Positions 24,761 to 32,704 of a stretch of DNA of 64,000 nucleotides are shown here, piece after piece; the stretch's first letter is position 1; the number at the start of each line of letters is the position of its first letter. Both the position numbers and the translations under genes were made by a program. Source of the DNA: Polynucleobacter arcticus (GTDB taxonomy: Bacteria > Pseudomonadota > Gammaproteobacteria > Burkholderiales > Burkholderiaceae); contig NZ_CP028940.1 in the NCBI RefSeq assembly GCF_013307205.1, positions 975,702 to 1,039,701 of the forward strand, read 5' to 3'. Below the pieces are notes generated by a model. It saw nothing but the letters and a program-made list of their open reading frames with translations. It did no database searches and had not been told where the DNA came from.

Positions 24761-24790
24761 AAAAAGGGGTAAAGCAATTTACCCCTTTTT
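24761..24790. terminator. Strong hairpin terminator with GCAA tetraloop, between aldehyde dehydrogenase and DUF779
   Basis: A 13-bp perfect stem (AAAAAGGGGTAAA / TTTACCCCTTTTT) is closed by GCAA, a stable GNRA-type loop. It has T-runs on both strands and so should work in both directions. It lies 17 bases after the dehydrogenase stop and 19 bases before the DUF779 start, so DUF779 expression depends on readthrough or a promoter I cannot see. Confidence 0.85.
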
Positions 24791-24809
24791 CTACTGAAAG
24801 GAGCACAGC

Positions 24810-25187
24810 ATGGTTGAGCGTATTGTGGCAACGCCGGAAGCATTAGCACTCATTAAAGAGATGCAAACGCTTCATGGAGAAATTCTATTTCATCAATCTG
24901 GTGGATGTTGTGACAACAGTGCTGCAAATTGCTATTTGCCTACTGACCTGACGATCGGTCCCTATGATGTCAAATTGGGGGAGGTTGGCTCAGTACCATT
25001 CTATATTGGCAAATCGCAATATGAGTATTGGAAACATACCCAATTAATACTGGATGTGATTGAGGGTAGTGGGGGTACGTTTTCATTGGAAGGTAATACA
25101 GGCAAAGCTTTTCATACACGATCACGACTGTTTTCGGATGAGGAGTGGGAGCTTATTAAATCCACTGTAGAAAATGATTTAGCTTAG
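24810..25187 (+). CDS. DUF779 family protein
   Basis: The 125-residue cytoplasmic protein matches DUF779: RIVATPEALALIKEMQTLHGEILFHQSGGCCDNSAANCYLP in front, then SVPFYIGKSQYEYWKHTQLILDV, and FSLEGNTGKAFHTRSRLF at the end. The SGGCCDNS cysteines are the conserved core and might bind a metal or cofactor. The family regularly follows aldehyde dehydrogenase genes of the ExaC/AldB type, as here, but has no proven activity that I know of. AAAGGAGCACAGC before the ATG is a good ribosome site. It is separated from the dehydrogenase by a strong terminator. Confidence 0.85.
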   Translation: MVERIVATPEALALIKEMQTLHGEILFHQSGGCCDNSAANCYLPTDLTIGPYDVKLGEVGSVPFYIGKSQYEYWKHTQLILDVIEGSGGTFSLEGNTGKAFHTRSRLFSDEEWELIKSTVENDLA

Positions 25188-25338
25188 GGTGTACGGTTTA
25201 ATCGTACTGGGCAGACCAAGCGCGATTGGTCCTGGACTGCATATTAAAAAATACGTGTTGTGCCGGTTGGTTGATCAAGCCATCCAATCGATTAAAAAAG
25301 GCCACCACCCTTTCCGTAGCATGATAGTGGCCCTCTAT

Positions 25339-25677
25339 TTATCTTCCGCGAATAAATAATCCGACGATTAACCCCAGACCAGCAGCAACTCCCACTGACT
25401 CCCAAGGGTTGCGATGAACAAAGTTATCCGTATCTTTAGCAGCAGATTTGGCCTTGTCTATAACTACGCCTTCAAAGTTGGCAATGCTTTCTTTAGTAGC
25501 GGCAAGGGTTTTTAAAGCCTTTGAGCGAACGGTCTTAATAGCATCATCCACATGCCCCTCGGTAGCTTCAATTAAAGCTTCAGCATCTTCAATTAGTGCT
25601 TTGTACTCGCTAATTAATTCATCAACTGCTTTATTAGAAGCTTTGCTTATAGCGCTATTGATTTTTCTCATCATCAT
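25339..25677 (-). CDS. DUF883 family protein (ElaB/YqjD-like)
   Basis: The 112-residue protein has a long amphipathic, Ala/Lys/Glu-rich helical region (about residues 10-85, probably a coiled coil) and a single C-terminal membrane helix preceded by the family motif HRNPWESVGVAAGLGLIVG. In E. coli, ElaB and YqjD are tail-anchored inner-membrane proteins that bind stationary-phase ribosomes. The same placement is likely here. It starts with three Met in a row, so the exact initiator is unsure. It stands alone, transcribed towards DUF779. Confidence 0.85.
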   Translation of the reverse strand: MMMRKINSAISKASNKAVDELISEYKALIEDAEALIEATEGHVDDAIKTVRSKALKTLAATKESIANFEGVVIDKAKSAAKDTDNFVHRNPWESVGVAAGLGLIVGLFIRGR

Positions 25678-25850
25678 TCTCCACTGATATCTACATTGGG
25701 GGTACTACCCAACACAAAGATAATTGTGCTGTAAATCGATGATAGAGATAAGCGATGGATTTATATGTCTGGTAGCCGACATAGCTATCCAATAACAATC
25801 AAACATCTAAGCCTTGATTACTGAATATCAGTTGATTTCTGTAACTCCCT

Positions 25851-27413
25851 CTAAAATTCAAGAGTAAGCTGTGAGCTAGTGTCCTTTGATTTAACTTTAG
25901 AGTTTTTACGTTCAGCCCCTTTTTTTCTCGAGGCATGCTTATTAATAACGGATTTCTTGCCAGCTCGAACTTCTGATAAGTTACGTCTTGAATGCAGGCG
26001 ATCTTTAGATGTTTTGGTAGCGGTGGCAATGTCTACAATCGGTTGAGGAATTTCTTTACCGATATAAATACCTAAATGATTTTGCACATCTTGGGTCATG
26101 TTCCAAGGCTCAAAAATCCATGTGTTCGGTATTTGACGCATGTGGGGCAGCCATTTCCTCACAAAAAAGCCCTTTTGATCATGATCTTGCGCTTGTTTGA
26201 TCGGGTTATAAACGCGGGTGACGTTGATTCCGGTAGTGCCAGATTGCATCTGCATTTGACTCCAGTGAATTCCTGGCTCATAGTCCAAAAACTGGGTGGC
26301 TAACCAATCTCCTACAGGTTTCCAGTGCAACCAAAGCGGATAGGCTGCAACTGAAACCAGCATTGCCCGCATTCTAAAATTAAGCCATCCCGTTTCACGA
26401 AGCATGACGACACAAGCGTCCACCATGGGCCAGCCTGTCCTGCCATCCTTTAGGGCATTAAAGTGATCAACATTAAATTCATGCTCACGTAATCCATCAT
26501 AACCACGATGCATGTTCTCCCATTCAATTTCAGGCTCACTCTCCAGCTTTTGAATAAAGTGACAATGCCAATACAGGCGACTGATAAAAGCAACTAAACC
26601 GGATTTTCTTCTGCTAGCTTCTGGCGGCATTTGAAGTAGCTCTTCGTTTGTTGCTTGCACTACCTCTCTGATGCTAAGACACCCATAGCTTATAAACACA
26701 GATAATCGTGAACATGCATCTGGCGCTGATAAAGGCGATGAAATCCCGCCTCGGTACCACATGCTTCTCTGCTTTAAAAAACTATTGAGTGTTTTGAGCG
26801 CAACGGATCTTCCACCGCGCTGTCTCAATGGCGGATTGTGCCTAAGGTGGGCAGGGGCCTGCATTGCCGCTGGCGTCACAAAATGAGCGCTAGGATTCGT
26901 TACTGGCTTGTTGGAAAGCGGGGTCTTCCAAAATTGAACCAGTGGAAGTTCACACATAGGTGCTTCCATATGCCTTTGCCAACAGGCTTGCCATTCGTTA
27001 CGATTCTTCAGTCCTCTGACTACACCAAACTGGGCATATTCACCCCAATGAATACCATGAGACTGACACCATTTGCCAACATCTTGATCTCTGGCATAAG
27101 TAAATCTGTTGCCAGTTTCTTGATGGGAATATAAGCCTTGAAAAGGAGTTTCTTGCCAAATTTTACTCAGCACTTCAGTGACTTCACCTTCATGAATTTC
27201 TATTTCGCCTCCGAGCAAACGCAGCTGACCATCCAGATCTTGAAGAGACTCCCGTATGAACTCAAAGTGTTGGAGTGCAACATCTGGCTGTAGCCAGAGT
27301 GTTGGTTCGAGCACATAAATACATCGAATGGGGCCTAGCTTTGTAGCCTCGACAAGAGCGGCATGATCTTCAGAGCGCAAATCACGCTTAAACCAGACCA
27401 GTTGATAACTCAT
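25851..27413 (-). CDS. Deoxyribodipyrimidine photolyase / cryptochrome-family flavoprotein
   Basis: The 520-residue protein has the N-terminal alpha/beta photolyase domain (LVWFKRDLRSEDHAAL) and the C-terminal FAD-binding helical domain, with the family region GRTGWPMVDACVVMLRETGW, NFRMRAMLVSVAAYPLWLHW, and DYEPGIHWSQMQMQSGTTG (flavin pocket). KWLPHMRQIPNTWI follows. This region resembles the bacterial photolyase/cryptochrome subgroup more than E. coli PhrB. It repairs UV cyclobutane dimers with blue light or acts as a photoreceptor. The last 60 residues are very basic (Lys/Arg/Ser) and may bind DNA. It starts 24 bases after the upstream transporter gene and may share its transcript. Confidence 0.82.
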   Translation of the reverse strand: MSYQLVWFKRDLRSEDHAALVEATKLGPIRCIYVLEPTLWLQPDVALQHFEFIRESLQDLDGQLRLLGGEIEIHEGEVTEVLSKIWQETPFQGLYSHQETGNRFTYARDQDVGKWCQSHGIHWGEYAQFGVVRGLKNRNEWQACWQRHMEAPMCELPLVQFWKTPLSNKPVTNPSAHFVTPAAMQAPAHLRHNPPLRQRGGRSVALKTLNSFLKQRSMWYRGGISSPLSAPDACSRLSVFISYGCLSIREVVQATNEELLQMPPEASRRKSGLVAFISRLYWHCHFIQKLESEPEIEWENMHRGYDGLREHEFNVDHFNALKDGRTGWPMVDACVVMLRETGWLNFRMRAMLVSVAAYPLWLHWKPVGDWLATQFLDYEPGIHWSQMQMQSGTTGINVTRVYNPIKQAQDHDQKGFFVRKWLPHMRQIPNTWIFEPWNMTQDVQNHLGIYIGKEIPQPIVDIATATKTSKDRLHSRRNLSEVRAGKKSVINKHASRKKGAERKNSKVKSKDTSSQLTLEF

Positions 27414-27437
27414 TATTTAAAAGTATTTGAAATTGAT

Positions 27438-28955
27438 TTAGACGTCACTGAGCTTACGTTTCGGTGTCAGGATGACTTGAGCAAGCAGAGCCAAAATAGC
27501 GGCCGGTATTGCTCCGGCAAGCATCAGCGCATGGTCGTTTACGGCAAGTCCTGCCACTATTCGGTCGCCAAATCCACCGGCACCTACGAGCGCCGCAAGG
27601 GTGCAGGTACCAACGCCAATCACCGTTGCTGACGCTAAACCAGCCATGATGATTGGTTTTGCAAATGGAAGCTCGATAAAAAATAACAGTTGCCACTCTT
27701 TGCAGCCAAGAGCCAAAGCTGCTTCTTTTAGACTCGATGGAACCTTCATCAAGCTAATGTAGGTCGCATTCACAATCGGTAACAGGCCATAGATAAATAA
27801 AGCCAAAATGGCTGGTACAGCACCGATTTGGTCTAGTACGGCGATCAAAATAGTAAGTAATGCGAGTGAGGGTATGGTTTGTAAGACACTCACACACCCC
27901 AAAATCCACGATGCAGAGAAGGGCCGGCGGTATGCAAGAATACCGAGAGGAATTCCGACCAGAAGGGCCATCGTTGAGGAGATAGCTACTAGCAGAACAT
28001 GGGCTCGAAGGGCTGTAAAAAAATCTGGACCAAAAAGTAACTTAAAAAACCTAGAGAACTGCGAAGGATTAACTTGCTCATCAACAGATGCATTTAAAAA
28101 CCCGCGCGCTACTTTTTCAAAACTAAGTCCAGATTCTGCTAGTCCATTGAGCTTTGCCATAGAGACTTCATTCAATGACCCAGTTAACGAGTCTAAGGGC
28201 TTCTCATTGAAATTAGAGCGCATCAACAGTACTGCATCGTAACGAGGAAATGCTTGCCTGTCATCTTCCAGTAGAACTAGTCTTTGCCGTGCAATCGCTG
28301 CATCAGTGGAGTAAGCATCAACAATATCGGCATCACCACGTACGAGAGCATCGTAGGCTAAGCCATGTTCCAGCACTTTCCCTGATTTATTTTTTAGGTC
28401 GTAAGTCTGCACAAGAGCAGGCCAGCCATCAGTCCTAGTCTTAAATTCTGGAGATAAGGCGATCCGAAGGGCAGATTGTTGCTTGGCTGTCAGGTTTGCA
28501 ATATCACTAATTTTCTTAATACCTAGCGCACTTGCTTGTTCTGATCTCATAGCAAGTGCATAAGTATTATTAAAGCCTAACGGTATACCAACCTTTAATC
28601 CCTGAGGTTTGAGCCAGCCATTGAGCTGGCTCAATGAGGCTTCGGTCTCCGATCGTTTTAATATTTCTCGCAGAATGGTACCGGTGTATTCCGGGTAAAC
28701 ATCAATCTGACCTGTTTTTAGTGCTTGAACAACAATTGCAGTGTTGCCAAGACCTTGTCGATGTTCAGCTTGTATTCCAGCATCACGCAATTTGAGCTTA
28801 ATCAATTCTCCAAGGACATAGCTTTCCGTAAACCGCTTTGAGCCAACTACGGTAGTTTTTTCCGTAGGTTGAGCCAATACTGAGCAGCTCAAGGCCATCC
28901 CTATATATAAACTGGCTTTAATCAATGCTAAGGGGGCATACTTTCTAAAATACAA
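27438..28955 (-). CDS. Osmolyte/choline-type ABC importer: binding protein fused to permease
   Basis: The 505 residues combine two components of an OpuB/ProU-type importer. After a signal segment (cleaved near VLAQP), residues about 33-300 form the OpuAC substrate-binding domain (VVGSKRFTESYVLGEL, GLGNTAIVVQALKTGQIDVYPEYTGTI). Residues about 318-500 form the permease with five or six helices and the coupling loop SSLKEAALALGCKEWQLLFFIELP. Such fusions bind glycine betaine, choline or related compounds. The domain order, binding protein first, is opposite to lactococcal BusAB. No ATPase gene is adjacent, so it must use one encoded elsewhere. The photolyase gene follows after 24 bases. Confidence 0.82.
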   Translation of the reverse strand: MYFRKYAPLALIKASLYIGMALSCSVLAQPTEKTTVVGSKRFTESYVLGELIKLKLRDAGIQAEHRQGLGNTAIVVQALKTGQIDVYPEYTGTILREILKRSETEASLSQLNGWLKPQGLKVGIPLGFNNTYALAMRSEQASALGIKKISDIANLTAKQQSALRIALSPEFKTRTDGWPALVQTYDLKNKSGKVLEHGLAYDALVRGDADIVDAYSTDAAIARQRLVLLEDDRQAFPRYDAVLLMRSNFNEKPLDSLTGSLNEVSMAKLNGLAESGLSFEKVARGFLNASVDEQVNPSQFSRFFKLLFGPDFFTALRAHVLLVAISSTMALLVGIPLGILAYRRPFSASWILGCVSVLQTIPSLALLTILIAVLDQIGAVPAILALFIYGLLPIVNATYISLMKVPSSLKEAALALGCKEWQLLFFIELPFAKPIIMAGLASATVIGVGTCTLAALVGAGGFGDRIVAGLAVNDHALMLAGAIPAAILALLAQVILTPKRKLSDV

Positions 28956-29037
28956 ACGAGATCAACCGTGGTGTAATTGCAATCACCCATAATAAAAGCC
29001 CTTGGGTAAATTTGCTTACTAGAAAGATTAAAGGATG

Positions 29038-29391
29038 CTATTTAGACTTAAGTCTTCGACTTTTACGTGTGCGCTCAAAAAAATTGTCGGGCTTTAGACG
29101 AATCCACTGGATAAAACCGCTCATATCAGCCTGTAGCTTGAGTTGTTCAATATCGTTATATTGACGCGCCAGCTCAGTTTCAGTAAAGGTAGCATGAATC
29201 TGTCGATGGCAAATGCGGTGCAAAACTACGGTATGACGACCCCCATGGGATTTAGGAATCAGGTGATGCTCATCTCGTTGTGATTTGGGGACGGCTCTGT
29301 CGCAAAGCGGGCATATAACTACCTCAGGCAGTAGATCTGTTGAATTACTAAATTCCTCCAGGATGTATTTTTTCTTGATACGCCCAGTCAT
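29038..29391 (-). CDS. Small HNH endonuclease-fold protein
   Basis: The approximately 117-residue protein has CPLCDRAVPKSQRDEHHLIPKSHGG and LHRICHRQIHATF: a CxxC zinc knuckle, the catalytic DEHH(L)IP histidines, and a second metal pair (CHRQIH). This is the HNH nuclease fold in its stand-alone short form. Such proteins are common in Burkholderiaceae genomes and their role, whether defence, repair or none, is unknown. I start at the ATG at 29391, with GGA about 10 bases upstream; a GTG at 29415 would add eight residues. The C-terminus is very basic. It is divergent from the dehalogenase gene. Confidence 0.75.
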   Translation of the reverse strand: MTGRIKKKYILEEFSNSTDLLPEVVICPLCDRAVPKSQRDEHHLIPKSHGGRHTVVLHRICHRQIHATFTETELARQYNDIEQLKLQADMSGFIQWIRLKPDNFFERTRKSRRLKSK

Positions 29392-29415
29392 CGTATTTAT
29401 AGTCCAAAAAAGCAC

Positions 29416-29657
29416 GTTTAATTAATTTCTAAATCATCTCTTTAAATAATATAGGTAGATCTAATGACTTAGCGCCTCATTTGGTGCATTGAACGCTAAT
29501 TACATAGTTTCTTCATCATTTGCACTCCAAAGGGCTTGGAATGTCACATCCAATGGGTTGGCCAAGGATCGATTTAGGGGGGGGGCTCATTTTGGATTAG
29601 CTTTAATGGTCTTTTTAAACGACAATAAAAATTCACAATAAATGGCTAGAAATAAAA
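29416..29657. other. Divergent intergenic region with a G9 tract
   Basis: The 242-bp space between the HNH and haloacid dehalogenase genes contains a run of nine G at 29577-29585, about 72 bases before the dehalogenase start. The remainder is AT-rich and I see no palindrome or coding frame. Confidence 0.4.
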
Positions 29658-30341
29658 ATGTATAAGCTAATTGCTTTTGATGCCTATGGCACATTATTTG
29701 ATGTCTATTCAATGGGGCAGCTGGCTGAAGAGCTCTTTCCTGGTCACGGTCAAGCATTTGCCTTGATGTGGCGAGATCGCCAAATTGAATACACCCGTCT
29801 AGTCACCATGAGCGATCCTAATCCCAGCGGTAGCAAGCACTATCTCCCTTTTTGGGAATTAACGATTCGTTCTTTGCGGTATGTCTGTAAGCGGATGAGT
29901 TTAAATCTCACCCCGGAATACGAAAAGCGACTGATGGATCAATATGCCAAGCTCACTGGTTTTGAGGATAGCTTGATTGTTCTAAAAACTATTAAAGAAA
30001 AGGGTTTATCAACCGCCATATTGTCTAACGGTAGTAGAGAGATGCTTTCTACTGTCGTGGAGAGCAATGGATTAAAGCCTTACCTTGATCAAGTTGTAAC
30101 CATAGAAGATATCCGTTTATTTAAAACGGATCCTCAAGCTTATGGACTTTTATTAAAAGCCTTTCCCATCAAAAAAGAAGAAGTGCTGTTTGTATCCAGT
30201 AATGCATGGGATGCTCTAGCGGCTAAATGGTATGGCTTTGACGTGTTTTGGGTCAATCGCTTGGGTCACCCCTTTGAAGAGATTGGTGAAAAGCCAAACT
30301 ATGAAGGCAATTCGTTGAGCAAAGTATTGGCAGTGGTTTAA
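29658..30341 (+). CDS. Type II haloacid dehalogenase (HAD superfamily)
   Basis: The 227-residue hydrolase has FDAYGTLFD with the nucleophile Asp8, RDRQIEYTRL with the substrate Arg, AILSNGSREML (motif II Ser), LFKTDPQAYGLLL with the Lys, and VSSNAWDALAAKWYGF, the SSNxWD motif of (S)-2-haloacid dehalogenases. The enzyme converts 2-haloacids such as chloroacetate to 2-hydroxyacids with inversion, in the cytoplasm. Many environmental members act on unknown haloacids or phosphates, so the substrate is inferred. Asn-Ala replaces the usual Asn-Gly in SSNxWD. The next gene starts 33 bases downstream on the same strand. Confidence 0.85.
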   Translation: MYKLIAFDAYGTLFDVYSMGQLAEELFPGHGQAFALMWRDRQIEYTRLVTMSDPNPSGSKHYLPFWELTIRSLRYVCKRMSLNLTPEYEKRLMDQYAKLTGFEDSLIVLKTIKEKGLSTAILSNGSREMLSTVVESNGLKPYLDQVVTIEDIRLFKTDPQAYGLLLKAFPIKKEEVLFVSSNAWDALAAKWYGFDVFWVNRLGHPFEEIGEKPNYEGNSLSKVLAVV

Positions 30342-30374
30342 TTTCCTGCGGGAAAAATTCATGCGAGGTCTTAA

Positions 30375-30869
30375 ATGAAAAAAGTAAATATCCTTCTGGT
30401 GAGCGTTTTAATATTGCTTCCCATTTCAGTAAGCGCCCAAATTCTTGATGCAATCCGCGGCCACGTTCAAGACCTGAAGGTGCGCTTTGATGATCATCAA
30501 AAAATTGAAGGTGACATTATTAAGCGGGGGCAAATTGACAAAAGTGCAAAGGGTCAAGATTTAATACACAACTCCTCTGGTGAGTGGCAATTAGTCAAAG
30601 TGGGCAACCAATTATTTTTACAATCCAGCGAAGACTTTAGATCAAGTCCTGGGCCTGACTATCATATTTATATCAGTAGTAAGCCTGCCATTAAAGATAA
30701 TGATGAGTTCAGCTCCCAACAGATTGAAGTCAGTCGTATTAAAAAGCCGAATGGCGCCGCATTCTATCTTTTAAAGACTCAAGATCCTGATGACGTCAGC
30801 AGCATGTTAATTTGGTGTAAGCAGTTTAAAGAGTACATCGGGTCGGCAGATTTACGATCAGTGAAGTAG
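30375..30869 (+). CDS. Exported DM13-domain protein
   Basis: The 164-residue protein has a Sec signal peptide (cleaved near VSAQ) and, from about residue 55, a DM13 domain: the hydrophobic strand pattern, FRSSPGPDYHIYISS, and MLIWCKQFKEYIGSADLR, where the Trp-Cys pair is the family's hallmark. DM13 domains are predicted to take part in redox or electron-transfer chemistry, with the Cys as the active residue. It lies 33 bases after the dehalogenase gene and 47 bases before msrP, so it is probably co-expressed with the periplasmic methionine sulfoxide reductase. Confidence 0.8.
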   Translation: MKKVNILLVSVLILLPISVSAQILDAIRGHVQDLKVRFDDHQKIEGDIIKRGQIDKSAKGQDLIHNSSGEWQLVKVGNQLFLQSSEDFRSSPGPDYHIYISSKPAIKDNDEFSSQQIEVSRIKKPNGAAFYLLKTQDPDDVSSMLIWCKQFKEYIGSADLRSVK

Positions 30870-30916
30870 GCCAAATTACTCACACGTTATTAGTCAAGCC
30901 GAGACAAGGATAAAAA

Positions 30917-31888
30917 ATGCATTTTTATACAGATCGAAGCATTCAATCATCTGACATCACACCAAGAGAAGTCTTTGAAGGGCGAAGAGAAATACTAAAG
31001 ACAGCTGCCGCGGGTAGCATGGGTCTTCTACTTGCTTCATGGGCAAGTCGTGATGCTTTAGCTTCTAATCCTGAGTCACAAAGACTTCCAGCAACTCTTA
31101 ATTCTTTATTTTCAGCAAAAGATGATTTAACTAGTTTTAAAGACGTCACTACCTACAATAACTTTTACGAGTTTGGTACCTCCAAATCCAATCCTGCCTC
31201 ACGCGCGCACACCTTGAAAACCCGTCCATGGACTCTGACAGTGGAGGGCTTGGTTAAAAAACCTACTGAATTTAGCTTAGATGACTTACTCAAGCTTGCC
31301 CCTATGGAGGAGCGTATTTACCGTATGCGCTGCGTGGAGGGTTGGTCCATGGTCATTCCATGGGATGGTTATCCATTATCCAAATTGCTGAAGAAAGTTG
31401 AGCCACTGGGGTCTGCAAAGTATGTGGAATTTACCTCTTTGGCAGATCCAAAGCAAATGCCGGGACTTAAAAACCCTGTATTACGCTGGCCTTATACAGA
31501 AGGCTTGCGCTTAGACGAGGCCATGAATGCATTAACCCTGTTGAGCTTTGGTATCTATGGTGAGATGATGCCCAATCAAAATGGCGCACCCGTACGATTA
31601 GTAGTGCCCTGGAAGTACGGATTTAAAAGCGCTAAATCGATTGTCAAAATTCGCCTATTAGAGGAGCAGCCTGCAACTAGTTGGAATATTTTTAATCCAC
31701 GTGAATATGGTTTTTATTCCAACGTAAATCCTACGGTTGCCCATCCGCGCTGGACTCAGTCTACCGAGCGACGAATTGACGATAGCGCTCGATTACTTAC
31801 GCCAAGACTTAAAACAGCGCTATTTAATGGCTATGAAGAACAGGTTGCCCGTATGTATGCGGGGATGGACTTGAAAAAGTACTACTAA
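30917..31888 (+). CDS. msrP: Periplasmic methionine sulfoxide reductase catalytic subunit MsrP (YedY)
   Basis: This molybdopterin enzyme of 323 residues has a twin-arginine signal ([12 protein letters not shown]) for export with its cofactor, and the molybdenum ligand Cys139 in [20 protein letters not shown]. Downstream blocks ([33 protein letters not shown]) match E. coli MsrP, which repairs oxidised methionines in periplasmic proteins. The enzyme normally receives electrons from the heme membrane protein MsrQ, whose gene usually follows; here it is absent and a glutathione S-transferase gene comes next. The upstream gene encodes a DM13 redox-like protein. Confidence 0.93.
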   Translation: MHFYTDRSIQSSDITPREVFEGRREILKTAAAGSMGLLLASWASRDALASNPESQRLPATLNSLFSAKDDLTSFKDVTTYNNFYEFGTSKSNPASRAHTLKTRPWTLTVEGLVKKPTEFSLDDLLKLAPMEERIYRMRCVEGWSMVIPWDGYPLSKLLKKVEPLGSAKYVEFTSLADPKQMPGLKNPVLRWPYTEGLRLDEAMNALTLLSFGIYGEMMPNQNGAPVRLVVPWKYGFKSAKSIVKIRLLEEQPATSWNIFNPREYGFYSNVNPTVAHPRWTQSTERRIDDSARLLTPRLKTALFNGYEEQVARMYAGMDLKKYY

Positions 31889-31977
31889 ATCGAAATCCCA
31901 TCGCCACAGCAGCTATTCAGGTTTCAACTTGCTTTTAACCAACTATTATTAAAGCTTCTCAATCTCAGGAATACATC

Positions 31978-32661
31978 ATGCTCAAACTCTACTATCACCC
32001 ATCACCCAATCCAGTAAAAGTAGCCCTCTATTTAGAAGAGACCAACACTCCATATGAAATTATGGTGACAGATACCCGCAAGGGCGATCAACACACACCA
32101 GAATTTAGAGCGCTTAATCCCAATGGTAAAACGCCTGTTTTAGTCGATGGCGACATTACGGTGTTTGATAGCAATGCCATCATGCTGTACTTGGGCGAGA
32201 AGATTGGCAAGTTCATGCCAGCAAATACCCCGCAGACACATGCCCAGCTTTACTCGTGGCTCATGTTTGTAGCTACTGGTATTGGACCGTATTGTGGGCA
32301 GGCCGTTCACTTTAAGCACTTTGCTCCAGAGCCAAAAGAATACGCGGTTAATCGCTATGACTTTGAGGCTTGGCGTCATTGGCTCTTAATTGAGGAGCGC
32401 TTATCTCAACAGACTTATATGCTCGATGAATACAGTATTGTGGACATGTCAGTTTGGGGCTGGGCTAGAGTGATTCCTTTTGTACTGGGGGAAGGTGCCT
32501 GGGAAAAGCTGCCCAGCGTAAAGCGCTTGCTCGATGAAATCAATGCCAAGCCCAGCGCTCAAGCTGTGGAGGCCATTAAGACAAAGTACACCTTCAAAAC
32601 TGAAGTAGATGAAGAGTCAAGAAAGAACCTATTCCCCAGCAATGAGCGCCTTAAGAAGTAG
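31978..32661 (+). CDS. Glutathione S-transferase
   Basis: The 227-residue GST has a thioredoxin-like N-terminal domain (KLYYHPSPNPVKVALYLEE, with Asn/Ser near the G-site), the cis-Pro loop NPNGKTPVLVDGD and the glutathione-binding FDSNAIMLYLGEK, then an all-helical domain with SIVDMSVWGWARV. It resembles the YfcG/Nu and theta-like bacterial classes. A role in detoxification or disulphide reduction in the cytoplasm is likely. It follows msrP by 89 bases on the same strand; whether it is in the same transcript is unclear. It is one of three GST-fold genes of this broad class in the window. Confidence 0.83.
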   Translation: MLKLYYHPSPNPVKVALYLEETNTPYEIMVTDTRKGDQHTPEFRALNPNGKTPVLVDGDITVFDSNAIMLYLGEKIGKFMPANTPQTHAQLYSWLMFVATGIGPYCGQAVHFKHFAPEPKEYAVNRYDFEAWRHWLLIEERLSQQTYMLDEYSIVDMSVWGWARVIPFVLGEGAWEKLPSVKRLLDEINAKPSAQAVEAIKTKYTFKTEVDEESRKNLFPSNERLKK

Positions 32662-32704
32662 GATGAGTTTATGCCCGACATTTACTGCCGGATACTTTTA
32701 AATA

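Noticed and set aside
27808..28242. 144-codon frame opposite the osmolyte transporter fusion
   Set aside because: Antisense shadow of the transporter gene with no domain or start signal.
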